From Flavobacteriaceae bacterium (GTDB taxonomy: Bacteria > Bacteroidota > Bacteroidia > Flavobacteriales > Flavobacteriaceae), in contig JAAZUX010000006.1 of the NCBI GenBank assembly GCA_018623955.1, forward strand, positions 1-11,921: DNA of 11,921 nucleotides, written 5' to 3'. Position 1 is the first letter of the stretch; every line of letters starts with the position of its first letter. A program made the position numbers and the translations under genes. Of the stretch, positions 1 to 5,983 are shown piece by piece. The notes below the pieces were generated by a model. That model saw nothing but the letters and a program-made list of their open reading frames with translations, made no database searches and was not told the origin of the DNA.

Positions 1-66
1 AAATCAGATAGAACATTAGGCATGAGGACTTATAAGCCAAATGATATTATTTATTCTACATCATAG
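1..66 (+). CDS. Possible 3' end of a gene entering from the left edge
   Basis: Reading frame 1 is open from the first base to a TAG at 64-66 and encodes 21 residues that include LGMRTYKPNDIIYS. The segment is too short to assign to a family. The YKPNDII piece loosely recalls the 'KPGDVI' stretch of M17 leucyl aminopeptidases, but in that family it lies well before the C-terminus, so it would mean a truncated gene. A short chance open frame is equally possible. Confidence 0.2.
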   Translation, partial: KSDRTLGMRTYKPNDIIYSTS

Positions 67-117
67 TCAGATCACCCCTAAGTTTGCTCAGGCACTTTCA
101 ATCCTCTAAGGTGGCCA

Positions 118-246
118 ATGGAAAGGATAAAGCGAAAACAAATCAAAAAGCATAGGATATATAGAATGACCTCTACAGATAATTATTATGAAAACCCATC
201 ATGGGCATTTAACACGGCAAAGACCAATACCCACCGACATGATTAA
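118..246 (+). CDS. Possible 42-residue basic leader ORF ahead of the sugar transporter
   Basis: This ATG-to-TAA frame encodes a short, strongly basic N-terminus (MERIKRKQIKKHR) followed by a polar tail. A purine-rich AAGGTGG lies four bases before the ATG, which is unusual here because most genes in the window lack such a sequence. It ends 36 bases before the transporter start. There is no recognisable domain, signal peptide or membrane span. It may be a leader peptide or simply chance. The 11-base palindrome at 195-205 lies inside it. Confidence 0.17.
   Translation: MERIKRKQIKKHRIYRMTSTDNYYENPSWAFNTAKTNTHRHD
195..205. promoter_or_regulatory. Short palindrome upstream of the sugar transporter, possible operator
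   Basis: The sequence CCCATCATGGG is a perfect 5+1+5 palindrome located 78 bases before the transporter start. Odd-centred palindromes of this kind can be regulator binding sites. Nothing ties this one to a particular regulator, and no regulator gene is in the window. The rest of 67-282 shows no other convincing structure. Confidence 0.15.
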
Positions 247-282
247 ACTCTCATTACCATCAACTTACATAATTTTAAACAG

Positions 283-1692
283 ATGAAAGAAGGAAGTAAA
301 TCGTTTTTAGCGCTTGTCTGCTTTGTTGCATCTCTTGGTGGAGTGCTTTTTGGATTCGACACAGCAGTAATTTCAGGAACGTTTAGTTTTGTTGAACAAT
401 ATTTTTCTCTTGATGAAATTGAAGTTGGCTGGTTTGCAAGTTCAGCACTGGTAGGCGCCATTATTGGTGCTTTTGTTGCGGGGGCTTTAAGTGATCAATA
501 TGGGCGCAAACCCATACTGTTGATGGCTGCATTGCTATTCTTTATCTCTGCATTAGGCTCAACACTTCCGCCGTCATTTATGTTTCTGATCTGTGCCAGG
601 TTAGTTGGTGGTCTTGGCGTTGGAATGGCATCTGTTTTGGCTCCCTTGTATATTTCTGAATTTTCGCCTCCCAACATTAGGGGGCGATTAGTCGCACTGT
701 ATCAACTTTCCATAGTTATCGGTATTTTGTTGGCCTACTTTTCCAACTGGATATTACTTGGATTTTCTCAGGAAAACCTGTCCGCTTTCGGTGGTTCAGG
801 ATTAATGCACAAAATAATGGTATCAGAAGTATGGCGGGCAATGTTCGGTTCCGAAATGATTCCTTCGGGGTTGTTTATTCTTCTTTTATTTTTAATTCCC
901 GAAAGTCCCCGCTGGTTGATTAAAAACAATCAATCTGAGAGAGGATTCAACATTCTGGTTCGTATTAGTGGTGCCCTTGTTGCAAAAGCAGAATTGACAG
1001 AAATTGAGAAAACGGTTAATCATCTCAAAGGAAAAATAAGCGAGCTTTTAAAGCCGGGGTTGAGACTGGCACTGATTGGTGGTGTTGGTTTGTCGGTGTT
1101 TGGACAATTTACAGGGGTTAACATTATCGTCTATTACGGCCCTTCGATACTGGAAAACGCAGGGTTTAAACTCGAAGGAGCACTCCAGTTTCAGGTGGCC
1201 ATCGGAATAATCAACCTCATTTTCACAATTATTGCGCTTTGGAAAATTGATAGCTGGGGAAGACGTCCTCTACTGATCTGGGGTATGACTGCCGTATTTA
1301 TTTCCTTGATGGTTATTTCTTTTCAATTTACATTGGGTACCGCTTCCGGGATCTGGATTGTAATTATGATGTGTATTTACATGGCAGCTCTTGCCTTTTC
1401 AATTAACGCAGTAATATGGGTGTTGACCGGTGAAATTTTCCCCAACAGCATACGTGGAAGGGCAATGTCAATAGCAACCTTTGCCAACTGGAGTATTAAT
1501 TTCATCACAGCTTTTATTTTTCCATGGTATGTTGCTAAAATAGGTATGGGAGCCGGGTTTTTCACTTTTGCCGGAATGTGTTTTATCGCAACAATTTTCT
1601 TTTATAAATATGTTCCGGAAACAAAAGGAAAGAGTCTGGAAGAAATTGAAAATCATTGGAGTAGTGCTGACGCAAAAAGAGATATGCGGTGA
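283..1692 (+). CDS. Sugar porter (SP family) MFS transporter, XylE/GlcP-like
   Basis: This is a 12-span inner-membrane symporter expected to import a monosaccharide, probably with a proton. Sugar-porter signatures appear in order: GFDTAVISG (24-32), GRKP in the first cytoplasmic loop (74-77), PESPRWL starting at 206, GQFTGVN (274-280) followed by YYGPSIL, GRRPLL in the central-repeat loop, the WVLTGEIFPNSIRGRA block, and PETKGKSLEEIE near the C-terminus (445-456). Q275 and N280 align with two sugar-contacting residues of E. coli XylE (Q289 and N294). The position of XylE Q288 is Gly here and that of Q415 is Asn, so the substrate may not be xylose. The 469 residues are close to XylE's 491. No Shine-Dalgarno sequence precedes the start. 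A terminator follows at 1776-1805. A degraded copy of bases 387-441 lies downstream. Confidence 0.93.
   Translation: MKEGSKSFLALVCFVASLGGVLFGFDTAVISGTFSFVEQYFSLDEIEVGWFASSALVGAIIGAFVAGALSDQYGRKPILLMAALLFFISALGSTLPPSFMFLICARLVGGLGVGMASVLAPLYISEFSPPNIRGRLVALYQLSIVIGILLAYFSNWILLGFSQENLSAFGGSGLMHKIMVSEVWRAMFGSEMIPSGLFILLLFLIPESPRWLIKNNQSERGFNILVRISGALVAKAELTEIEKTVNHLKGKISELLKPGLRLALIGGVGLSVFGQFTGVNIIVYYGPSILENAGFKLEGALQFQVAIGIINLIFTIIALWKIDSWGRRPLLIWGMTAVFISLMVISFQFTLGTASGIWIVIMMCIYMAALAFSINAVIWVLTGEIFPNSIRGRAMSIATFANWSINFITAFIFPWYVAKIGMGAGFFTFAGMCFIATIFFYKYVPETKGKSLEEIENHWSSADAKRDMR
387..441 (+). repeat. Source segment, inside the MFS gene, of a downstream partial copy
   Basis: These 55 bases encode transporter residues 35-53, from the end of TM1 through the periplasmic loop into TM2. 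They reappear as a frameshifted 54-base copy at 2081-2134, with about five differences including a one-base deletion. The version here is in frame and part of an intact gene, so it is taken as the original. Confidence 0.8.
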
Positions 1693-1775
1693 AGAAATTG
1701 CCGTATTCCTTTAAGTAAAATCTTACTAGCTCCGGCATCTAAGCTTCATTGCCATAAAATTAAATGCAAACATGT

Positions 1776-1805
1776 CCTTCACTGAGGTGAGGGGTTTTTT
1801 CTTTT
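1776..1805 (+). terminator. Rho-independent terminator after the sugar transporter
   Basis: CCTTCAC (1776-1782) pairs with GTGAGGG (1787-1793) across a TGAG loop, giving a 7-bp stem with one G-T pair. The stem is followed by a G, then TTTTTTCTTTT. It sits about 85 bases after the transporter stop codon and separates that gene from the small ORF at 1884. Confidence 0.75.
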
Positions 1806-1883
1806 ACTTACGTAAAACTCAACTTAGGTTTTTTAATGCATAAAAAATTATCCCTTGAAGGAGTTTATTGATAATTTCGCACA

Positions 1884-2045
1884 ATGAAAAATTTCTTAAA
1901 AACATTTGGAGTAATACTGATAATTTTGGGAACCTACCTCTTTGTAATGAATGTGATAAATAAAGGAGGTTATCAAATTTTGATTGGTGCAGCTACGGGG
2001 GCAATCGGATATATATTTTTTAAAAGTTCTAAAAACTTTAAATAA
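1884..2045 (+). CDS. Small 53-residue membrane protein of unknown function
   Basis: The frame runs from ATG to TAA and encodes a short basic start (MKNFLKTFG), a hydrophobic helix at about residues 8-24, a brief polar turn (NKGGYQ), a second helix at about 31-46 and a lysine-rich end (KSSKNFK). The hairpin of two spans with positive charge at both ends suggests an inner-membrane protein with both termini in the cytoplasm. It belongs to no family I recognise. It lies after the transporter's terminator and so probably has its own promoter, but no clear one is visible. The composition is consistent with real coding rather than chance. Confidence 0.55.
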   Translation: MKNFLKTFGVILIILGTYLFVMNVINKGGYQILIGAATGAIGYIFFKSSKNFK

Positions 2046-2080
2046 AAAAACCTTTCCCAGGGGTCGAAGCTAGGTTGTCG

Positions 2081-2134
2081 TTTTGTTGAACAGATTTTTC
2101 TCTTGATGAGATTGAAGTTGGCTGGTTTGACAGT
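2081..2134 (+). repeat. Degraded partial duplicate of the MFS sugar transporter gene
   Basis: These bases match 387-441 at about 50 of 55 positions and include an uninterrupted run through GATTGAAGTTGGCTGGTTTG (one internal difference upstream of it). A single-base deletion near 2092 breaks the transporter frame, so the copy cannot encode the original peptide. The match fades on both sides. It lies in the short gap between the 53-residue ORF and the convergent YHYH gene. High identity over so short a tract argues for recent duplication, or a remnant of a larger copy, rather than an old paralogue. Confidence 0.8.
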
Positions 2135-2149
2135 AAACCGCCTGTCAAA
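2126..2149. repeat. Perfect 8-bp inverted repeat at the edge of the duplicated segment
   Basis: TTTGACAG (2126-2133) and CTGTCAAA (2142-2149) are perfect inverted copies separated by eight bases. The left arm begins inside the partial MFS duplicate, and the right arm lies just beyond the point where similarity ends. No T-run follows on either strand, so it does not look like a terminator. It could be a rearrangement scar, a protein-binding site or chance. Confidence 0.4.
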
Positions 2150-2246
2150 TAGAGAAATTGTACTGCATCTTTGAATAATCATAAGAGCAGTTGTAATAAT
2201 AAAACAGTTATACTTCCATAGAGCACCTTTTTTTCTTGTGCTTAAC

Positions 2247-3212
2247 CTAAAAATCTCCTTTTAAACATCTTGTAAAAAACGGAAAATCATCAGTTACTAC
2301 ATAATAATATATCCCTTTTGGAAACTCAGGAGTGACTCCAAACCTTCCATTACATTGGTCCAAATCTCCAAGTCCTTCAACATACTCATAATCTTGGGTG
2401 AATGCTCCCATTGGTATTTCTGTATTGGGATTTGTACTCCCCCCAGGACCTCCGGTCAATTTGGTTAAAACCATTGGTCGGTTTGAATCAGGTTCAGTCT
2501 TTAATCTGAAGCGGGGTTGCATGGGTTCAATTGCGCGATTGGAATCATTTGGGTTTGTATAAGCATACCTTGCATAAACAGGAAAACCATCCGATGCCCA
2601 CCCTACAAGTATCATTCCCCGATCATCTCCCAAAAATTCCATAAGTAATTCCGGCATTCCATGGTAATGGTATTCCCCTGTAGGCTGAACATGTGCATGA
2701 TTCATGTCATCTCCAAAATCAAAAGTGTCGTGACCTAAGGCTTCAATATTCCAATTGCCCTGACCACGTGCTAAACTACATTCACCTGAGTCATTGCACC
2801 TACCTGCTGTAGCAGGATCAAATTTCACGCTATTTAACGCATAAGCAATCGCTAAAGCGGGACCGACCACTTCTAATCCACTCTCAGTTATTATGGTTGG
2901 GCAAAGTGTGAATCTTTTATTTACATTTTGCTCTCCTATGGCATTAGGATTGTCAGGATTTGGAAACGTCCCTACCTCATGATTTGGAACTCCATTCCCG
3001 ATTAAAATTCTGTCAGACTCGTCAGATGACCATGAATATTTACTGTAATCGTTAACGGATTCATCATCATTGTAAATCTCTTCATTAATATCAACCAGTA
3101 CTTCAGCAGTTGAATAATCTCCCGAACAATCGATATTGTTTTGTTCTTGAGAACTTTCGTTCTTACTGCATGAATACGAAATAAGCAGAAGTATTATAAT
3201 TGTTTTTTTCAT
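2247..3212 (-). CDS. YHYH-domain lipoprotein
   Basis: This is a 321-residue exported protein. The N-terminus (MKKTIIILLLISYSC) is a lipoprotein signal with the acylated cysteine at C15, followed by an acidic, low-complexity linker. The second half carries the YHYH domain: a GNWNIEAL block, then HAHVQPTGEYHYHG with the YHYH tetrad at 181-184, then GWASDGFPVYARYAY. The clustered histidines suggest metal binding, but no activity is established for the family as far as I know. Cysteines at 29, 104 and in the middle of the protein may form disulfides in the periplasm. It is transcribed alone, convergent with the small ORF before it, and shows no partner gene. The start is chosen because it gives a complete signal peptide. 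Confidence 0.87.
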   Translation of the reverse strand: MKKTIIILLLISYSCSKNESSQEQNNIDCSGDYSTAEVLVDINEEIYNDDESVNDYSKYSWSSDESDRILIGNGVPNHEVGTFPNPDNPNAIGEQNVNKRFTLCPTIITESGLEVVGPALAIAYALNSVKFDPATAGRCNDSGECSLARGQGNWNIEALGHDTFDFGDDMNHAHVQPTGEYHYHGMPELLMEFLGDDRGMILVGWASDGFPVYARYAYTNPNDSNRAIEPMQPRFRLKTEPDSNRPMVLTKLTGGPGGSTNPNTEIPMGAFTQDYEYVEGLGDLDQCNGRFGVTPEFPKGIYYYVVTDDFPFFTRCLKGDF

Positions 3213-3599
3213 ATATAAATATATTAAACAACTTGAGTCAAATTACAATTCTTTTTAAAAATTAATTGCACATTGCCAATAGGGTGTTTTTCTATAAGAT
3301 CCACTGTAATGTTTAAACTCTGTTTTTGATGTTTGTTGCTTACTTTTTATATTAGATGAATCAAGAATAAATGATGGCTAAAGGTGCCCTAAGGTTTTTC
3401 GGTTCATTCATCCGGTCCGGTTCTTTGGAAAGCATGTTAATTTCAAATATCACAGATAAAATCGTTATAAAATTCCCACTAAAAACCAATGGAGTGAATA
3501 CAGCGAAAATACCGTTAGGATTCATTGAAAGCCAATAGCGAATTAAACACTGCTGGTGCAATAAAAGTTTCTTTTAATTTGAACTAAATATAGCGTATT
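3213..3599. other. 387-base gap between divergent lipoprotein genes
   Basis: This stretch separates two outward-facing lipoprotein genes and should contain both promoters. The part nearest the YHYH gene is very AT-rich. I could not find a convincing -33/-7 pair for either gene; TTAATTTG at 3574-3581 is one base away from a -7 box for the gene at 3600. The middle holds a 55-codon open frame, listed separately. No RNA gene or strong hairpin was seen. Confidence 0.5.
3371..3538 (+). CDS. Possible 55-residue ORF or gene remnant, unrecognised
   Basis: The frame opens directly after an in-frame TAA with two consecutive ATG codons and closes with TAG. It encodes MMAKGALRFFGS, then a mixed stretch that reads like alternating beta-strand sequence (DKIVIKFPLKTNGVNTAKIP). 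It has no signal peptide or long hydrophobic segment. The opposite strand is also open for 66 codons over the same bases, so one of the two may be a leftover of a decayed gene. I cannot assign either to a family. The base composition is less AT-rich than the flanks, which is the only positive argument for coding. Confidence 0.2.
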   Translation: MMAKGALRFFGSFIRSGSLESMLISNITDKIVIKFPLKTNGVNTAKIPLGFIESQ

Positions 3600-4166
3600 A
3601 TGAGCAATTTTAAAATAACAAGGCTCTTGCTGTTTGTAATGATTCTCAACTTGCAAGCATGTACTGAGAATGAAAAAAAACCATTATCGGGAACGGTTTG
3701 GAAACAACAATTAGAAACCCAGCTCCCATTGTTGGGACACCGCAACTGGATATTGATTGTAGACAAGGCTTTCCCTTTACAAACAACAGAAGGAGTCAGT
3801 ATGGTATATGCAGAGGAAGAACTGTTGGATGTTTTGGAATATACACTCGGTCGTATTAAAGAAAATAACCACATCAGACCGGTTATCTATACAGACAAAG
3901 AGTTGGACTTTATCAATCAGGAACTTGTGCCTGAAATTGAGGATTATAAGTCTTCATTGAATGAGGTTATCGGTCAATCGAATGTGCAGGTTTTGTTACA
4001 CGACTCAGTTTTTGTAAAAATTGACCAGGCATCAAAACTTTTCAAGACCCTTGTGATCAAAACCAATCAGGTCATTCCATATTCATCCGTATTTATAGAA
4101 TTGGATTGCGATTACTGGTCGGCAGAAAAAGAAACACAATTGCGAAAGTTAATGCAAACCCCATAG
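3600..4166 (+). CDS. Exported RbsD/FucU-like sugar mutarotase lipoprotein
   Basis: The core resembles RbsD/FucU proteins, which interconvert anomers or ring forms of sugars such as ribose and fucose. G46-H47 with D55 and P59 (GHRNWILIVDKAFP) matches E. coli RbsD 'GHTDTLVVCDAGLP' with the same eight-residue spacing from the catalytic His to Asp. The C-terminal IPYSSVFIE (PYSSV at 160-164) matches RbsD 'SPYANIIL', where a Tyr and Asn bind sugar; Asn is replaced by Ser. Known RbsD proteins are about 139 residues and cytoplasmic. This one has 188, with a lipoprotein signal ending in LQAC (C21), a short linker and a C-terminal extension. It is therefore expected to be membrane-anchored outside the cytoplasm, which is unusual. 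The start gives a complete signal peptide. The small span-containing ORF at 4190 follows after 23 bases and may be co-transcribed. Identification rests on motif recall. Confidence 0.7.
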   Translation: MSNFKITRLLLFVMILNLQACTENEKKPLSGTVWKQQLETQLPLLGHRNWILIVDKAFPLQTTEGVSMVYAEEELLDVLEYTLGRIKENNHIRPVIYTDKELDFINQELVPEIEDYKSSLNEVIGQSNVQVLLHDSVFVKIDQASKLFKTLVIKTNQVIPYSSVFIELDCDYWSAEKETQLRKLMQTP

Positions 4167-4189
4167 ATGAAAAATAAACTCAGAGTTCG

Positions 4190-4324
4190 ATGACAGAAAA
4201 TATTGTTGCTTTATTGTTTTTTATTGCTTTGGTTGCCCTTATTGTTGTGTTTTATTTGAAAAACAAAAAAGAGGGAAAAGATGATTATTCGGGAATGAAT
4301 GATGGTTCAGGAAATATATCATAA
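4190..4324 (+). CDS. 44-residue single-span membrane protein, unknown
   Basis: A short acidic start (MTEN) leads into one long hydrophobic helix at about residues 4-23, then a basic stop-transfer patch (KNKKEGK) and a polar, Gly/Asp/Ser-rich tail. This predicts a type III-like single-pass inner-membrane protein with the tail in the cytoplasm. It starts 23 bases after the mutarotase-like lipoprotein on the same strand, so co-transcription is likely. No family is recognised. Small proteins of this shape sometimes accompany transporters or membrane enzymes, but no partner is shown here. Confidence 0.5.
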   Translation: MTENIVALLFFIALVALIVVFYLKNKKEGKDDYSGMNDGSGNIS

Positions 4325-4405
4325 ACTAGAGTTTTTCTTCCTCTTCAAGAATCAACAAAGTTTATCACTGTGAAATTAAGCTTACCAGATCCGTAGGCCA
4401 TTTAA

Positions 4406-5284
4406 TTAATTTTTGTAAACCTTGACTATTGAGTTGGATACTATGGCAAACAAAATAATCAATAGGCCGATATAAAAACCTGAACTCATCAATTCACTTT
4501 CTCCAAAAATCAACAATGCCAGTAGGATCCCATAAATAGGTTCCATATTGATGATCAGCATGATTGTAAATGGATTCAACTGTTTCATCACTTCGATAGA
4601 AAAAGTAATTGCATATGCAGTACACACTGTTCCCAGAAGCATTAAAAATAAAAAATCTGAAGTGGTGATGGTAAAAAAAGAAACATCAAAGCCTCCTCCA
4701 AACAATAGAAATAAAGAAATAAAACCCACGCCCGTAATCATTTCGCCCAGCGTAATGATCACCGAAGAATTTTCTTTGATCAGAAGGCCATTGATTAGAG
4801 TAAAAAAAACACCCAAAACCGTGGCGATTAAAGCAACCAACATTCCCAACCAATCATCGGGTGAGGTTTTAAAAATAACAAACATCCCGATCATGGTGAT
4901 GCCTCCAAATAAAACCTCATAGAATAAAATTTTTCGCTTGTAAAAAACAGGCTCCAATATTGCTGTCATCAATGCACCAGAAGAAAGCATCGCCAATGTT
5001 GGCGACACACCAACCATTTTTATGGCATAAAAAAATGACACCCAATGAGCAGCAATTAAAAACCCTGCTGCAACCAACTTGTAGAGGAGGTTATAACTGA
5101 ACTCAAATTTTTTCTTGTTAAAGAAAAATATAAAAAGTGTCAAAAAAACAGAAGCAATCAACATGCGATACCATACCAAAGCAATCGCCTCTTTCTCAAT
5201 CAAAACTCCCAGAATGGAAGTAAAGCCAAAAATAAAAACGATCAAATGGAAATGTAGAATACTCTTGGCCCTGTTGTTTAGCAT
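4406..5284 (-). CDS. EamA/DMT-superfamily transporter (RhaT-like)
   Basis: This predicted ten-span inner-membrane exporter has two tandem EamA repeats (roughly residues 7-137 and 150-285). Features typical of the family are the WYRMLIA segment after the second loop, the SPTLAMLSSGALMTAILEPVF stretch, and a second-repeat block ending in NMEPIYGILLALLIFGE. Substrates of such proteins are commonly amino acids, nucleosides or metabolites; none can be named here. An upstream ATG at 5320 would add 12 residues, but the start at 5284 gives the usual 292-residue length. A promoter-like pair (5302-5334) would also leave the longer start outside the transcript. It is divergent from the ORF at 5396 and convergent with 4190-4324. 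Confidence 0.9.
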   Translation of the reverse strand: MLNNRAKSILHFHLIVFIFGFTSILGVLIEKEAIALVWYRMLIASVFLTLFIFFFNKKKFEFSYNLLYKLVAAGFLIAAHWVSFFYAIKMVGVSPTLAMLSSGALMTAILEPVFYKRKILFYEVLFGGITMIGMFVIFKTSPDDWLGMLVALIATVLGVFFTLINGLLIKENSSVIITLGEMITGVGFISLFLLFGGGFDVSFFTITTSDFLFLMLLGTVCTAYAITFSIEVMKQLNPFTIMLIINMEPIYGILLALLIFGESELMSSGFYIGLLIILFAIVSNSIVKVYKN

Positions 5285-5301
5285 TTTTTTGAAATAGACT
5301 G

Positions 5302-5334
5302 CAAATATGACAAAAACCATTAAATCTATTTCAA
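5302..5334 (-). promoter_or_regulatory. Candidate Bacteroidota-type promoter for the EamA gene
   Basis: On the minus strand, TTG (5334-5332) is followed after 22 bases by CATATTTG (5309-5302), a 7-of-8 match to the TAnnTTTG -7 box. The spacing lies within the range known for Bacteroidetes promoters. Transcription would begin roughly ten bases before the ATG at 5284. The region is AT-rich, so chance matches are likely. Confidence 0.33.
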
Positions 5335-5395
5335 TTAATACAATGACTATTATTTCATATTAACTATATTTATAAAAAACCATAAATAAATCATT

Positions 5396-5821
5396 ATGAA
5401 TGAACTAGACATTTTAAATCACTATCAACTGGCTTTTGTAGCCAATGCAGCTTATATGCTCTCATTTACCGGATTGATTTTTATCACCTTCAGACTCGTC
5501 CGTTTCCAAAGGGAACAAAACTCAAATGTTTTAGGGAAAATCTTGGTTTCCGTTTTTGGACTGTGTACTGTTTTTTATGGGTTTAACGTTTTTTCATATT
5601 TAAGAAACGCCCAACTTGCACAATCCTATCGCTTATCCGAATTAAAAGAAAGTGGTGTTGAATTGTCCACGGTAACCAATAGCTTTATTGAATTTGCTGG
5701 ACATTCGGTTTCGGATGGATGGCCTCCTTCATTTGCGCCTGAACCGGCTGCGAATATTTTTTTAATCACATTCGCGCTGATGATCATTGCAGGAACTTGG
5801 TTAAACCTTTCAAAGAAATAA
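5396..5821 (+). CDS. Unrecognised 141-residue membrane protein with three spans
   Basis: Three hydrophobic segments appear at about residues 12-34, 45-67 and 119-138. The connector between the first two is basic (RLVRFQREQ), which points to a cytoplasmic loop, so the N-terminus should be periplasmic. The long loop before the last span (about 68-118) would then lie in the periplasm; it contains NSFIEFAGHSVSDGWPP. Beyond this I recognise no domain. It lies 162 bases before the PQQ dehydrogenase on the same strand, but that gap is large enough to hold a separate promoter. The upstream region has TATATTTA, one base from a -7 box, near 5365. Its length, composition and clean start support a real gene. 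Links to the dehydrogenase rest on position only. Confidence 0.72.
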   Translation: MNELDILNHYQLAFVANAAYMLSFTGLIFITFRLVRFQREQNSNVLGKILVSVFGLCTVFYGFNVFSYLRNAQLAQSYRLSELKESGVELSTVTNSFIEFAGHSVSDGWPPSFAPEPAANIFLITFALMIIAGTWLNLSKK

Positions 5822-5944
5822 AAAAGTCTGTGATTTAACCTCTGATCACCTCAAATTCACCAATTCCAAATCTTGGGTGGTATTCACACAGGAAGCCTTT
5901 TATTTAAGATCCCTGGAAGATTTTAAACATTGTTGAAGTTTGAT

Positions 5945-5952
5945 TATGTTTG
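5945..5952 (+). promoter_or_regulatory. Exact TAnnTTTG box ahead of the PQQ dehydrogenase
   Basis: TATGTTTG matches the Bacteroidota -7 consensus at every specified base and would give a 5' leader of about 25 bases before the ATG at 5984. No good TTG lies at the expected distance upstream; the nearest (5930-5935) are too close. Only the -7 half is therefore supported. Confidence 0.27.
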
Positions 5953-5983
5953 AATATATAAAGTTTTAAAGCTTTAGCCCCTT

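Noticed and set aside
79..86. Exact TAAGTTTG match to the Bacteroidota -7 box upstream of the sugar transporter.
   Set aside because: No TTG at the expected distance, and it would imply a leader of about 190 bases; a chance match is likely in AT-rich DNA.
2222..2241. AGCAC...GTGCT inverted repeat after the YHYH gene, considered as its terminator.
   Set aside because: The 5-bp stem encloses an A/T-rich 10-base loop and no T-run follows in the direction of transcription.
3361..3561. 66-codon open frame on the minus strand in the divergent gap.
   Set aside because: No signal, domain or plausible start context; it overlaps the plus-strand frame and neither can be recognised.
5285..5320. Longer start for the EamA transporter, adding 12 residues (MVFVIFAVYFKK).
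   Set aside because: The added part exceeds the usual family length, and the promoter-like pair at 5302-5334 would lie inside it; the Met at 5284 is preferred.
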